Positions 38,705-50,228 of a DNA stretch of 64,000 bases are shown here, in pieces. Source of the DNA: Stenopsyche tienmushanensis (taxonomy: Eukaryota; Arthropoda; Insecta; Trichoptera; Stenopsychidae); the NCBI GenBank assembly GCA_008973525.1, contig WACJ01000102.1, positions 930,001 to 994,000 on the forward strand, in the 5' to 3' direction. How positions within the stretch are numbered: position 1 is the stretch's first letter; each line of letters begins with the position of its first letter. Position numbers and translations under genes: made by a program. The notes under the pieces are model-generated. The model worked only from the letters and a program-made list of their open reading frames with translations, made no database searches and was not told the origin of the DNA.

Positions 38705-40550
38705 TGAATAAATATAAACTAGAAAACTTTCTTTAAAAATATGTATTTAAGAGTTTTTTATATCAACTAAACTAATGGTTTATTCAAACAATCTCCAGTA
38801 TATACTGCAAAGGAATAGCGTAATTCGATCTTAAGAAACTTTGAAGCTGAGAGCAGATTTTCTATTTTAGATATGAATGTTCACTCTGCCATCTTTTTCC
38901 AATTAAGGTCCATCTTATCAGCGTTAAACAATTGGTCTGCTGTATAACCTCTCATTTGTATGATTGTCTTAAATTCATTTAAGAAATATTAATAGCATCT
39001 ACGTCGGCCGAGGAACGTACGCCTTGTATTTTGATGTCATTTAAAGAAAATGTCTTTTAAATTTAATAATTTGATTGCGTTTCTTTCAATCAGACCAGGG
39101 GTACATTTTTTGACCGCGATTTTCAATCCATATCTACTAAATTCGTTCAAGCTAACAAATGTTTACAGGAGCAGTTTGATTTATACTAACTGATGATCCG
39201 ATGTAAATCCTTTTTCGTATTTTATCTTTTCTTTATTGAATCCTAGAAATTATAAACCTACTCATATTAAATTCGTTAGATATTTTATTAATTTCTCTGC
39301 ATTTTATAGGTTCCAAAATTTGTGCTTTTTGTTGTAGTGAAATACGTTCGGGTCCATTAGACAACATGGTTAAGAAATAATAATAAACCTATGAATGTGT
39401 AATTTGGTAGTTTTCTTTCACAGTTGTAAAGGATATAAATAAATTCAATATAATTTAAAAATCATAAAGTATTGAATTACAAATCAAAGAAATCGACGCT
39501 TACAGGAATAATTGTTACAGAGACCTTATCATGTTGTTCGATATTAGCTAATATTATTATTAAGATTAATAGATATGCACGTATTACATAATTAAATAGT
39601 TTTATTATAATAAATTACAATGGTTGAAAATCCCTGAAAAGTGTAAACAACACATTAAAAAAACGTGTGAATCGATTTAGTTGATGATAAATGGTTCGAC
39701 GGCTATAAAAGTACGGTCTTATCTCTGGAATGTTATCACCAAAAACAATTAGTAAAGTCAAGAGACAAAAATGTAATGAAGCGATATAGGAGAAGACCGC
39801 CGCAAAATATAAGGAAAAAGTCGGTATAGAAATGCGCTTTATAGCAGAGTTGACTATTTGTTTGTAATATTATTAGTTATTTCGCGAAGTATTAAGCGTT
39901 TCCAAACTTAATGTCGGTAGTGTCAGACTCCCTGGCATACTACAGGGAATCTTTCATACATTTATTCTCTTACGTTTAATTTCCTATTTCGAATGCCCTT
40001 TCTATCATAGGTGTGTATTTTGGAATACTTGACTAAGATAGGGCAGTTGTTTAACATGGCGAATAAATAAATAAATATTCTATCGATTACGAGATGAAGG
40101 CGACGTGTTGAACGATAGTTTGTGATAAAAATGGGGAATCGGGAAAGAGATGCTGGAAGGCCAAAGTGCCATCAGACCCACGACTTAAAATCTGAATAAA
40201 TGCAAGAACTCTCCCAGTAAGCGAAGTTCAATATAGTAAAATATAACTTTCGTATAAAAATATTATTCTCTGAAATAAAATTGATTTGGAAAATGTACAC
40301 ATTTCGCAATCGGTTGAAAAGTGGCACCCTCATCCGTCACCTACTGTATGATAGTGTCGATTCGTTCAAAATCAGCATTTTCACATATCATTTTTAACGA
40401 AAAAAGTTAATTCGTCATAAAGTCTCTGCGGATGAAAAATTGAAAGAAAGTTTACTCTCACCAGTCTCTATTTTGAGGTAATCACAATTATTAATTTGAA
40501 AATGATCGTGGCATTGCTTATAAGACACTTTATTCGCTTCGAATGATCGC
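38705..40550. other. Intergenic; no gene recognised
   Basis: AT-rich region downstream of the receptor gene's 3' end. No open frame, RNA gene or shared repeat noticed. Confidence 0.5.
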
Positions 40551-43500
40551 CTACTCGCCCATGTAGGTGATGTTGCGATCCACGCCCGTGTCTTCTGGAA
40601 TGCTTATCTGGAACTGCAGAAGGACTACCAGATACGTGACCATGGTTGCCAGCAACTGAAACGACAGAAGAGAGCGTCAGACGGACCTAGCGAACGAAGG
40701 AGGCTGGGTCCAACTCTAGCCGCTTCGGGTTACCGATTTGAAGAGATTCCGATTGACGTCGAAGAAGCCACCCAAGCTTATCGACGAGGGGTTCATCTCC
40801 GTCGCCCGCAGGAACATGTTGACCTCCGTCTGCGCGTCAGAATTCATCCAGGAGAGCTCGACCATCAATAGCTTCTTTTGGAAGTTCGTCCGGACCTGCA
40901 ATCAGACAGACGTCAGCTCTGCGAAGAGTCCTCTCCGAGTAGGTCTAGGGGAGACTCACGTTGTGCGAGGCGGAGTGCGCCACGTCGCAGATGACGAAGA
41001 GCAGACAGATGCTGCAGCATGCTGTCACTGCGAGGCCGATGTCTTTGACTCCGAACCCTTCAGAAATTTGAGACATCAGACCGTAGATGGAAAGAGTTAT
41101 AATGAGGAACATGTATAAGTTGATGAACGTAAAAGTGTAACAGTTGGCGAGGCCGGTGTCTCTGGCGAGTTTGCTAAGACGCAGCCAAAGTCCTCGATAT
41201 TCGGCCACCAGGTTAGCGGGACCGATGTGTTTCAGAGCCTGAAATTAGTAATTAAACAAGATTTTTATCTTCGCCTGCATTGTACTAAGTCAACTATTCG
41301 ACGTTTGGTGGCCAAATTCGAATCAACCGCAAGAAACGCAAGGTCTGCTGAAAACACCGCTGCCGTGCGTGAGAGTGTACGGGAAAACCTGAACCAGTCA
41401 ATTTCTTGTTGTTCACAAGAACTTGGCCTTTCTGCGACTTTAACTTGGCAAATTTTGCGTTTGGGTTTGGATTTATACCAATATACAGGGCCGTAACTAG
41501 GGCGTGGCAAAGCAGGTGCTTGTCAGGGGCGCAACTGGGCTTGGGGCGCAAAATGCAGGATACCGACCCGATTGAGAGTTGCACGCGGTTTTTATTTTAC
41601 TTGACCTTTTTATTCTAAATGCATTAACCTATTGCAGTTTGCAGATTTTACTTGCTTATTGCGCCAGATAAGTCTGCATATTGTCTTCGCAGCACTTCAA
41701 ATCTTATCCGAATATAATACAAGAAAAATTGAACAGGATCCTCTGTCACAATAAAAAGGTTTTACGGTGATCCAATTTACGGGATAATCAGTGCTCCAGA
41801 CGAGGCGCAAAAATTTTAAGAGTCGACCCAATTAGTCTTCTTCGGACACCAGAAAGAAAGTGTCTCGGCGCTCGTTGCAGCATCTCCTTACATTGCTTCG
41901 TCAGCATCAACACCGAGAACTATTCCCCTCGGCCAGTGCGCCCCTGTCTCATGTTCATCCATTCGAAAAATACACGAGAAGCACTAATAAGTAAGTAAAT
42001 GTAAATTATGTCAATAGTAGATGTTCTTACTATTTATGTTGTTTTTTCCCGATGTAATTCATCAATTTCGTAAGATGAGGTTGCGCGTTAACGTGCTGGG
42101 AAGTAATGGTGCATCTATTCACCAAAGCTGACCTTGCTGACCCAAGAGAGAGATCTAGCTGCGGGAAGGACATTATCCTGATGTCAAGGCTATCCGATGA
42201 CTTCTCCCGACTCCCGCTTCCTACATGTCACAACTTAACCGGCAACGTCGATGTGAGATAAGATTTGAAGTTTCGGCGAAGACGGTATCCATAGATTTAT
42301 CTGGTGCAATGAGTAAGTATTATCTACTGACGCATGACGGTATTTGACGGCAACTGTGCTTCAAGGGGTTAATTAAGATTATCTCACAAACCTTTTGAAA
42401 ACTATATGAAACTAAATGAAACTCTGCTCCAAGCGATCTCTCAAGCTCTAAGTCAGCAAGAGGGATGAACATTAAGATTTTTTATCAAAATGATCCATTG
42501 TACACAAGTTTTTGGAAGAATTCATGAAAAAAATAATATATTACTAAATTAAATGCTATATTGTTAAACATATGGTCGCCTATGTATCTGTGAAGACGCT
42601 TAAAAATATCTGGAATCATCAATCATCAAAAAATATCGGAACTTACAACGGAATCCTTCTAGATAACAAAAAATGCGATAGTCTATAACGATAGTGATAA
42701 TTATTATGTTGAGTATTTTCATCGAAAGTCGTCACCTGTTGAAAGTCTTCCGCTAGCACGGTGGCGGACGAGCTCAGAGCTTCGCAAAACAAATACCAAT
42801 ATCCACCCATGATGTAAGTCAAGATTTCCAGAAAGACGTACGGCAACATCTAAAAATTAAAAATCACGCACATTAAAAAAATATACGTTGATTGGCATCT
42901 TAGAAAATCAGTTTAATCCCGTTGGATTTGCTACCACGATGAGCGATGGATAATCGATTGCGATTTACCTGAATCAGTTTAAAATGAACCATGGACGCAT
43001 GGGTGATAAAGACGGAAGCAGTGGACAGGATGGGTATCGCGATGGCGATCACCATCGCTCTTCCATGCAGGTTGAGGTTGAGCGCCCTGTTCGATATTTT
43101 GGCATAGCAGATCTGGAAATATAAAGAGACGTCAGTTAGAGACGAAGAGGTTAGCGGAAAGATTCGGTTTTCCGAGTCACCTCGAAGTCCGTCCAACTGT
43201 TGAGGACCGTCACGATCTTGTTCGTTTCATACCACATGAGCGGAATGATGATCACCGGAAAGAGGTAGACGGTGAAGAGGTAGTCTATGACCGCCTCGAC
43301 GAAGCTGCCTTCGGCCATGCGTACAATTCTTACTCTGTACATGGAAATGTAGCCGATATAGATAACGAGCGCCACGAAGATGAGGAAGCAGTAGGCCATC
43401 GCCGGAGTGGCCGGGTTGAAGACGGACAGACCGGGCTTCGGCCTCGTGATGGGCAGAGCTCCCATGCCTCTGAGGATGAAGAGCACCGGCTTGATGTTGG

Positions 43501-43687
43501 CGAAGGTGACGTCTCGCTTGATGTGGCCACCGTTGGTGTTGACGCCGGGCTCGCCGTTCCCTTGCGGGAAGAACACCCTCCGGTCCTCGTTGGAGCTGGT
43601 CGGCTTCACATCCAGATATATGACTCGAGCTCGAGACTTTTCGACCGGGACGCGTTCGCCGATCACCGACACCCTATTGTTGTACAT
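40551..43687 (-). CDS. CO2-receptor-clade gustatory receptor (Gr1/Gr2/Gr3 group, Gr21a/Gr63a-like), complete
   Basis: Seven-transmembrane insect chemoreceptor of the clade whose members form the CO2 receptor in antennal or palp neurons. Six coding exons on the minus strand: 43687-43181, 43112-42969, 42849-42736, 41238-40960, 40895-40734 and 40655-40551, joined by GT-AG introns, all phase 0, giving 436 aa with no internal stop. Clade hallmarks I recognise: HIGPANLVAEYRGLWLRLSK and LSIYGLMSQISEGFG in exon 4, FLRATEMNPSSISLGGFFD in exon 5, and the Gr-family TYhhhhhQF motif as TYLVVLLQF in exon 6. An in-frame TGA lies 33 bases upstream of the ATG, so this Met is the first possible one unless a 5' exon is missed. 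A minus-strand AATAAA (40534-40529) follows the stop by 16 bases. Intron 3 (41239-42735) carries a hAT-type MITE and a mariner fragment. Clade assignment is firm; which of the three subunits it is was not resolved. Confidence 0.93.
41486..41765 (+). mobile_element. hAT-type MITE family 1, copy in receptor intron 3
   Basis: Starts CAGGGCCGTAACTAGGGCGT at 41486, includes TTGGGGCGCAAAATGCAGGA and ends near the CCTCTGTCACAATAAAAAGG block. It lies inside intron 3 of the gustatory receptor, antisense to it. Confidence 0.75.
42050..42200 (-). pseudogene. mariner transposase fragment in receptor intron 3
   Basis: The stretch aligned to 58500-58600 (TTCATCAATTTCG, AAGATGAGGTTGCGCG, ATTCACCAAAGCTGACC) reads on the minus strand ITSQHVNAQPHLTKLM, a decayed mariner second-Asp block. 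A further family-1 MITE scrap follows at about 42250-42330 (GATAAGATTTGAAG, CGAAGACGGTAT). Confidence 0.6.
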
Positions 43688-44514
43688 CCTGCGATCTCCG
43701 CCTTTCGCCTCTCTTCCTCCTCAGACTGTCGAAGAATGCGATTTAATCTGCTCTTTCTCAATTAACGTAGCAAGCATCGCGACATTGAATGAATATTTTA
43801 TCGCGACAGTGAAAGTGCTACCCCTTCTTCAACTGCGAGCTCGCCACTGGTCTTTTTCCGACGACAGGGGTGCAAATCCATCATTCAAAATAACCTTATA
43901 TAATATTTTTCGCATATTAGAGCATTCAGCCGAGACGAACATCATCGAAATTTTGCTTTCTTATTAGTTGCCATTTAAATACAAGTAACTCCTATTTATT
44001 ACAAGACAACCAACTGCAAATTCGTTATAGTACGATTTTATTTTTCTTTAGACATTTTTGTTGCGTTTTTGTACAAATTCGTCATAAGATATTAAACATG
44101 AGATGTCATATGTGTTTGTTGGAAACAATTTAATATTGTAAAAGCTATCAGACACCCCTACGAAGCATAGATTGTGAGCAAACGCGGTACCCACTTCGAA
44201 CAAAGCTTTTTCATAGACAAATGCAAAATGCACTGAAGGTTGGTACTTTCTAAAAATTACATATCAATTTGACATTAGTGGCGCCAACTATATATCATCC
44301 TACGAACTTATTGAGTCATATTTTAGCTCTTTCCACAAGTGATCAATAGACCATTACAACAGCCATATTTTTCCTGATTTAACTAAGCGTTTTGTGAGAT
44401 TTGGTTTCTTGTTGGAGATAAAAATTGGAGAAGATTTCGCTCTCAACTAGTTTAGCCACACATCAATCCAAAACTTCTTCGCTTGGCGACATGCAGTCTA
44501 CGTGCATTATTATA
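43688..44514. other. Upstream region of the receptor gene
   Basis: The minus-strand promoter should lie here. No core promoter motif could be singled out, and no other gene is visible. Confidence 0.4.
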
Positions 44515-45828
44515 CAGTGGAACCTCGGGTCACGAGTTTAATTCGTTCCGGAAGGTAACTCGTAAGCCGAAACGAGTTTTCCCACAAGAAATAATGGAAA
44601 TGCAACTAATTTGTTTCGGACCCCCAAAAATATTACTATAAAATAAATCCATTTAATAATAAATAATATCATTAAATAATATGTAGAATAATGTTAATAT
44701 AAGTATAAAAAATTAAAACAATTATTTATTCATGGTACTTTACATTAAAGAAGGGGTTGTACTGGCATATCGGAGGTGGTGAATGGAGGAGTTTTACTTT
44801 TTTAGATGTTTTTGGTGACTTTTCAACACGCTGCTGAAATAAGCCATAACAACATCAATAAAATAAATGAATAGCCCTAATAGCTGCTACTTTATCTGAA
44901 TGATTTTCTTCCACAAATGTTTGTAACTTTAATCACATTGAAGTATGAGCTCTGCTGTCGACAGTTTCTTTTTCTCCCTCTCCTATTCCTCAGCTTCCAA
45001 CGGAGCCTCCTTTAGTTGAAAGTATTGTTGTTCATGCAGCTCCTTCAACACGTCAACGCTGAGGTCCTCTATGTGCTCTGCATCGGTGACAAATTCGTTT
45101 ACCTCGATGCCTAGAGATTTGCCCAGGGATACAGTTTCTTCGACAGGTTCCTTTTCACTCACAACACCTCAGGTCACAATTTTCTCCATGCTGAGTTCAG
45201 TGTTCTTCTTGAGACACCCTGCCATGCTGCATCGATGAGTTTCAGGCATCCTACGATATCGAAGTAACTTTTTTCCAAAACTCTCGTAGGGTAAGCTGCG
45301 TGCCGTCAGTGACGTCGAATCAGAGTTTGATAAGCCCCTTCGTATATAATTTATTAAAGTTAGAGATAGCTTGCTGATACATGGGCTGCAGAATAGGAGA
45401 TGTGTTGGGTCGAAGGAAGACAATTTTTATAAAACCAAACTCCAAAATATTATCCTGAACTCCTTCGGTGTGAGCAGGAGCATTATCGATAATTGGCATG
45501 GCTTTCAGAGGAAGGTTATCCAGCAGGTATTTTTTAATCTCAGAACCAGCAGCAGAGTCTATCCATTCGGTAAACAGCTCTTCGTCGACCCCATGCTCTG
45601 CTGTTTGATCTCCACATAACAGGCAGCCTGTTCTTTCGCACTTTCCACCTCTTGAATGCTCGCGAGTTCTCAGAAGAATAAACAAAAAGAGGCTTTATTT
45701 TCTTGCCGTCACTCATATTCTTCCGACAGGAACAAGTGCGACTCGTAATTTGAATTTTTGCTCGTAAAGTGAAACAAAAATTACTCGTAACCCGAAAAAC
45801 TCGTAACTCGTATGCCGAGGCTCCACTG
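44515..45828 (-). mobile_element. pogo/Tigger-type transposon, full length, transposase broken
   Basis: Terminal inverted repeats CAGTGGAACCTCGGGTCACG at 44515 and, complemented, CAGTGGAGCCTCGGCATACG at 45828, each flanked by TA; 1314 bp. The minus-strand transposase fragments (45800-45320) include MSDGKKIKPLFVYSSENSRA, then after a shift MPIIDNAPAHTEG and FLRPNTSPILQPMYQQAISN, the DDE-1 catalytic region typical of Tigger/jerky proteins. A CENPB-like N-terminus is not recognisable, so the copy is internally deleted. Confidence 0.9.
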
Positions 45829-46737
45829 TACTTCCTACTCTTCTCCGAATTGTATAAACTACACAATCTAGATGGTATTATTCTCCGTCTAATCTATTAT
45901 GCAAAATGACAATTAATACTTGGATGAATCTTAAGGTTTATATCTACTGAAGAAATTTCACACAAGTTTGCCAGCTTCGACATATACGATTCAATTCGTC
46001 TGTTAATTAAAAAAATAAACGTCAAAAGAAAGAGGTAGCCATCCCTGCAGCCTGCAAGAAAACTTTAAAATATAGATCGAAAAAACGCCGAGGGTCATTA
46101 TTTTTTCAGCGTTAATTACCCTCAATCAATAGGGAATTCAAGGTAAATTACAGAACAAACACAATAAAGGCGATTCTCGCGTTCGCAATCAATATACTCG
46201 GAAAGAAGCCATGTTACCCTTCGAGAAAATTCCCATTGATATAGATTTAAAAAAATGTAAACGACTTTACTTTTAGGACTTTTAATATTGAGGCAGAATC
46301 GATTAAATGGCATGAATATAAGATATCGGTCATGATCCAAAACAAATGACGCTAATTTTAAGCATTAATAAATTGTAAGATAATAGAAAAACATGATAAA
46401 GCTAATAGACTGAGAGCTGGCAGCATAAATTGAAGGTCATCTAATGCATGTGAATAATTTAATAGATGTGTTCTGGATTATCATTATGACAGTCTGGCGA
46501 CTGAGTGCCATTGGGTTTGGTATGCCAGACTATTACCAGCTTGTTAAGATAGTACCAGACTGTTTCAAACTCGCTGAAGCTAACCAGAAAAACGCCAGAT
46601 CAAATAGATGTTGTTAACGCGTTGCCTTAACCACGCTTATTAATTATTTTAGTTTAAGTTTATTTTACTCATTTATAGAAAATTAAAAAAAAAATACTTA
46701 TATAGTATTACTTATTTAATTATTTATTTATTTTTTA
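45829..46737. other. Intergenic; CAGACT-rich patch
   Basis: 46480-46620 repeats short CAGACT/ACCAG motifs and faintly resembles 47565-47625 in reverse. I could not establish an element from it. Otherwise nothing was seen. Confidence 0.35.
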
Positions 46738-47553
46738 GTTCGTAATCGTTCTGTAGACATGTTCGAGTATAGTGTCCGATCGCGAGACGTTCATTCGTCA
46801 TATCAGCGCTCCGAAAAGCGGACCAGTTGGATACACAGACACTTTTTTAGGGCTTTTTGCGGCATTTTCTGTGATAAATGCGTACCTGGGGCCATCTGTA
46901 TGATCACAGAAGCGCCCTCAGAGGCTAACTTATATTAGTGGCTAGCGGCAAATGAAGCCGCGAGTCTATACTTCCCCTCACCCATAAAACTATATATTTA
47001 TCTATCTTACTAGTTTATGCTGTAATCTTAGGTAGTTTTTGTTTAGTTTTGAGATGCGAAATCTAGCTGGTTAATGTGACCACTTGAAGTTGAGATTGAA
47101 CGAGTCCTCGTGGACATGGACAGGTTTTGCGCCTTGCTGTGCACATTGTGAGCACGCACAGTGCCCATCTTACACACAGCTTTCTCATGGCTAAATATTC
47201 AGTCAATATGCAATGTACAGCAGTTTTTGAAAGACCTACCATCTCTGCTAGCTTGCACACTTACAGCCAACTCGACTCTAATAATGGGAATATCGATATG
47301 AAATATAATAGATACGGGGTTTAGAATTTCATATGGTTTACCAAATACATACCATGGTAGCAAGCACTTTATACGTTAGGTCGGGTACTTTTGGGACTAT
47401 TTGTATAATTAATTATGGGCATATAATTTTAATATATTGCATTTATAATGGTGTTATTTAACTTTGACTTAAAAAAAATGAATTTCCGGAAGGGGGGAGG
47501 GGTCACAAGTTAGATACTTGCCACGGGCGCTTCATACCCTCGTTACGGCTCTG
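46738..47553 (-). mobile_element. hAT-type MITE family 2 split by a foreign insert
   Basis: The outer parts match the 28608 copy in reverse complement: 46738-46878 (CGTAATCGTTCTGTAGACAT, ATATCAGCGCTCCGAAAAGC) and 47366-47553 (ACGTTAGGTCGGGTACTTTT, TTACGGCTCTG tip). About 490 bp of unrelated sequence with a mariner fragment sits between them. Confidence 0.65.
47063..47290 (-). pseudogene. mariner N-terminal (HTH) fragment
   Basis: The minus-strand frame KLAEMVGLSKTAVHCILTEY, followed by LAMRKLCVRW, matches the second HTH of mariner transposases (the SxxxHxILTExLxMRKLxxRW pattern). No catalytic part follows. Confidence 0.75.
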
Positions 47554-48347
47554 TATATACGGTATTGTATTGGAATGTCAGACTACAGGGGATTAGACTG
47601 GAGTCGGATTACCGCGAGTCTGTTGTCGTTTTATCAATATAAGGACATTTTGCCGCAATAAGAAATAGTTTATTGATTTTTTTTAAAGAAATAGTCTGTG
47701 AGTTTCATACACATATTGTTTTATATCAAATTCGTTAATCTTTGGTTGATATTATTTTATATGTATCATTTATCTCACATAAGTGACAGCGGAATAATGA
47801 TTATTAACTTTTTATATTAATAAAGGCATAATTTTATTATATTGCCTACACTAAATTTAAAACGCAATTTTTTGCTTATCATTTATGATTTAAATTCTGA
47901 TTATTATAGTGCAAAATATATTATTTTCTTTGGTACATAAGATCTTAATCAAATATTTAAGAATAAAAGGAAATCATTAAAAATTTGCAAATATTATAAA
48001 ATGCGAATAATTAATGTGGCTGTGTGTTTTTTTTTAATGTTTTTCAATAATTTGATTTATTTAATTAGAATAAATGTTAGTTTTTATTATTTTTTATATT
48101 TAAATGTAAAAGGGAATTTTAAGCAAGCAATTGAAGACTTATATGGACGATATTTAAAGTGTTATGTGCTAATTGCTAAGATACAAACCGAATTAGCAAA
48201 TATTCAAACCATAAAGCTCGGTGTGAAGAACGGAAAGCAAAAATAGGTGGCGCTACTCTCAAACGATCTTGCTAGAAGGCTGTCGGTTGACGTTTGCGGG
48301 CTTGGCGCTCTTCCTCTAGGCTCGTCTGTCGGGATTTGTTCTCAAAG
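47554..48347. other. Upstream region of Cdc37
   Basis: Very AT-rich to about 48245, then a short G+C-richer stretch (48246-48347) directly before the Cdc37 ATG, which likely contains the transcription start and 5' UTR. The 48001-48246 open frame is low-complexity and not credited. Confidence 0.45.
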
Positions 48348-50172
48348 ATGGTGGACTATAGCAAATGGGGGAACATCGAGGTTAGTTCCGCTTCTTTTTG
48401 CATCTCTGATTTATTCCAACCTATACGATACCCCACTCGAGGACGCTGTTTGAACGTACTGACTCTTTTCGATCTGATCGTCGATTGTCTGGTCAATCAC
48501 CGTCAAACATTTTACGCGCTAAAGAGTGTTCCAAACTTTTTCCCACATCGCCTCTTCCTGGACCATCTGGACTTCCAATTTTATCCCGTCCGTTTCCGCG
48601 AGAATTTCAATTTGGCGAAAATATTTTTCTTTTATTTCACTATTTTCGATTATATACCGGCATAACCTCAATTGCCACCTAATAAGTTTTGAAAGTTATT
48701 TTATGTAAACGTCAAGCAAGATAATTATGTTAATATTTGCATAATTCTACATAAAAATGATCTTGGATTAAAGTGACCAATCCAGAATAATAAGCTTATT
48801 TAAAAAAAATGTTCTTTTTTAGATCTCCGATGATGAGGACGAGACTCATCCTAACATCGACACGGGATCTCTCTTCCGATGGCGGCATCAAGCTCGAGTC
48901 GAAAGGATGGAGGAGAAAAAGAAGGAGCGTGAAGATCACGAGAAAACCAAATCAGAGAATGAGAGGAAACTGACCGACACGAGGCGAAAGCTAGCCGAGG
49001 CTGAGAAAATCGGGTCCGGTGTGGAAGACTTGCGAAAGGCTCTGAAAGAACTTGAACGAGAAAGCAATGCGATCAAACATAGAGAGGAAGAAATCGACAA
49101 AAAGGAAAAAACGGCACCTTGGAACGTCGACACAATCAGCAAAGCCGGCTTCACCAAGACGCTAATAAACAAAACGGATCCGCGTCCCTCGACGGAAAAG
49201 GTCACCGACGAGCAGAGGGAAGAGAACATGCGCAAATTCATAAAAGACAATGAGAAACTTCTCAAAAAATTCGGGATGCTCCGGAAATATGACGATTCCA
49301 AAAAATTTCTGCAGGACCACAATCATCTCGTGTGTGAAGAAACTGCCAACTATCTAGTCATATGGTGCATCAATCTGGAGATGGAGGAGGTAATGCATCC
49401 GTGAACGAAGAATTCTTCCAGATTTGACCCTTTCTCAAACATTATTTTTTTTGTGCTTTCATAGAAACGCGACCTGATGCAGCACGTCGCTCATCAGACA
49501 ATCTGCATGCAGTACATCTTGGAGCTGTCTAAAGAGCTGGATGTCGATCCCAGAGCGTGCGTGGGATCGTTCTTCTCCAAGTGAGTCACTAGGGACGTGT
49601 GACACCATCGAAACGGATGTTAAAATGATGTCAAATCAAAGATTGAATTCTCAAATTTTACATTTCAGGAGAATCACTACCACGTCCTATGAATATGTAT
49701 AAACAATAATCGTTAATTGACTAAAATTCTCCAATGTCTGTTAAAAATAAAATTAGATGATTTCGCAAAATTTGTAAAATATTTATATTGAGATTTCAAT
49801 CAAATGATTCCGGTGTATATTAATTTTCATTGAGGATTTACTTAATTTGTTTTTAGAATACAAGTCGCCGGCGTTCCGTACAAAGAATCGTTTGACGATG
49901 AATTGCGCCAATTCAAGACTCGGATTGAGAAGCGCGCCAAGGAGAAGATTGCCGAAGCCCTCGCTCAAGAAGAAGCTGAGCGCGAGGCCGAAAGACAGGC
50001 TCGATTGGGGCCCGGTGGGCTGGATCCCCAAGAAGTGTATGATGAGCTTCCTGAAGTAAGTATCTACTAATATTCGATTTCGTAATAAAAACCGACTGAG
50101 TGCGTGAACCAAATGTCCAAATCTGCCGTTCCTCTCGTACTGAGCAGTATTACTATCGCAATGATCGGTCAT

Positions 50173-50228
<56 letters not shown>

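Noticed and set aside
43407..43967. 186-codon plus-strand open frame
   Set aside because: Antisense shadow of receptor exon 1, whose identity is secure.
46480..46620. CAGACT/ACCAG-rich patch as a possible transposon end pairing with 47565-47625
   Set aside because: Similarity is only a few short words; no clean inverted repeat or target duplication could be defined.
48936..49322. 128-codon minus-strand Ser-rich frame
   Set aside because: Shadow of the Lys/Glu-rich Cdc37 coiled coil on the other strand.
49783..50199. 138-codon minus-strand frame
   Set aside because: Runs through the antisense of Cdc37 exon 4 and the 28S fragment; composite with no biological unity.
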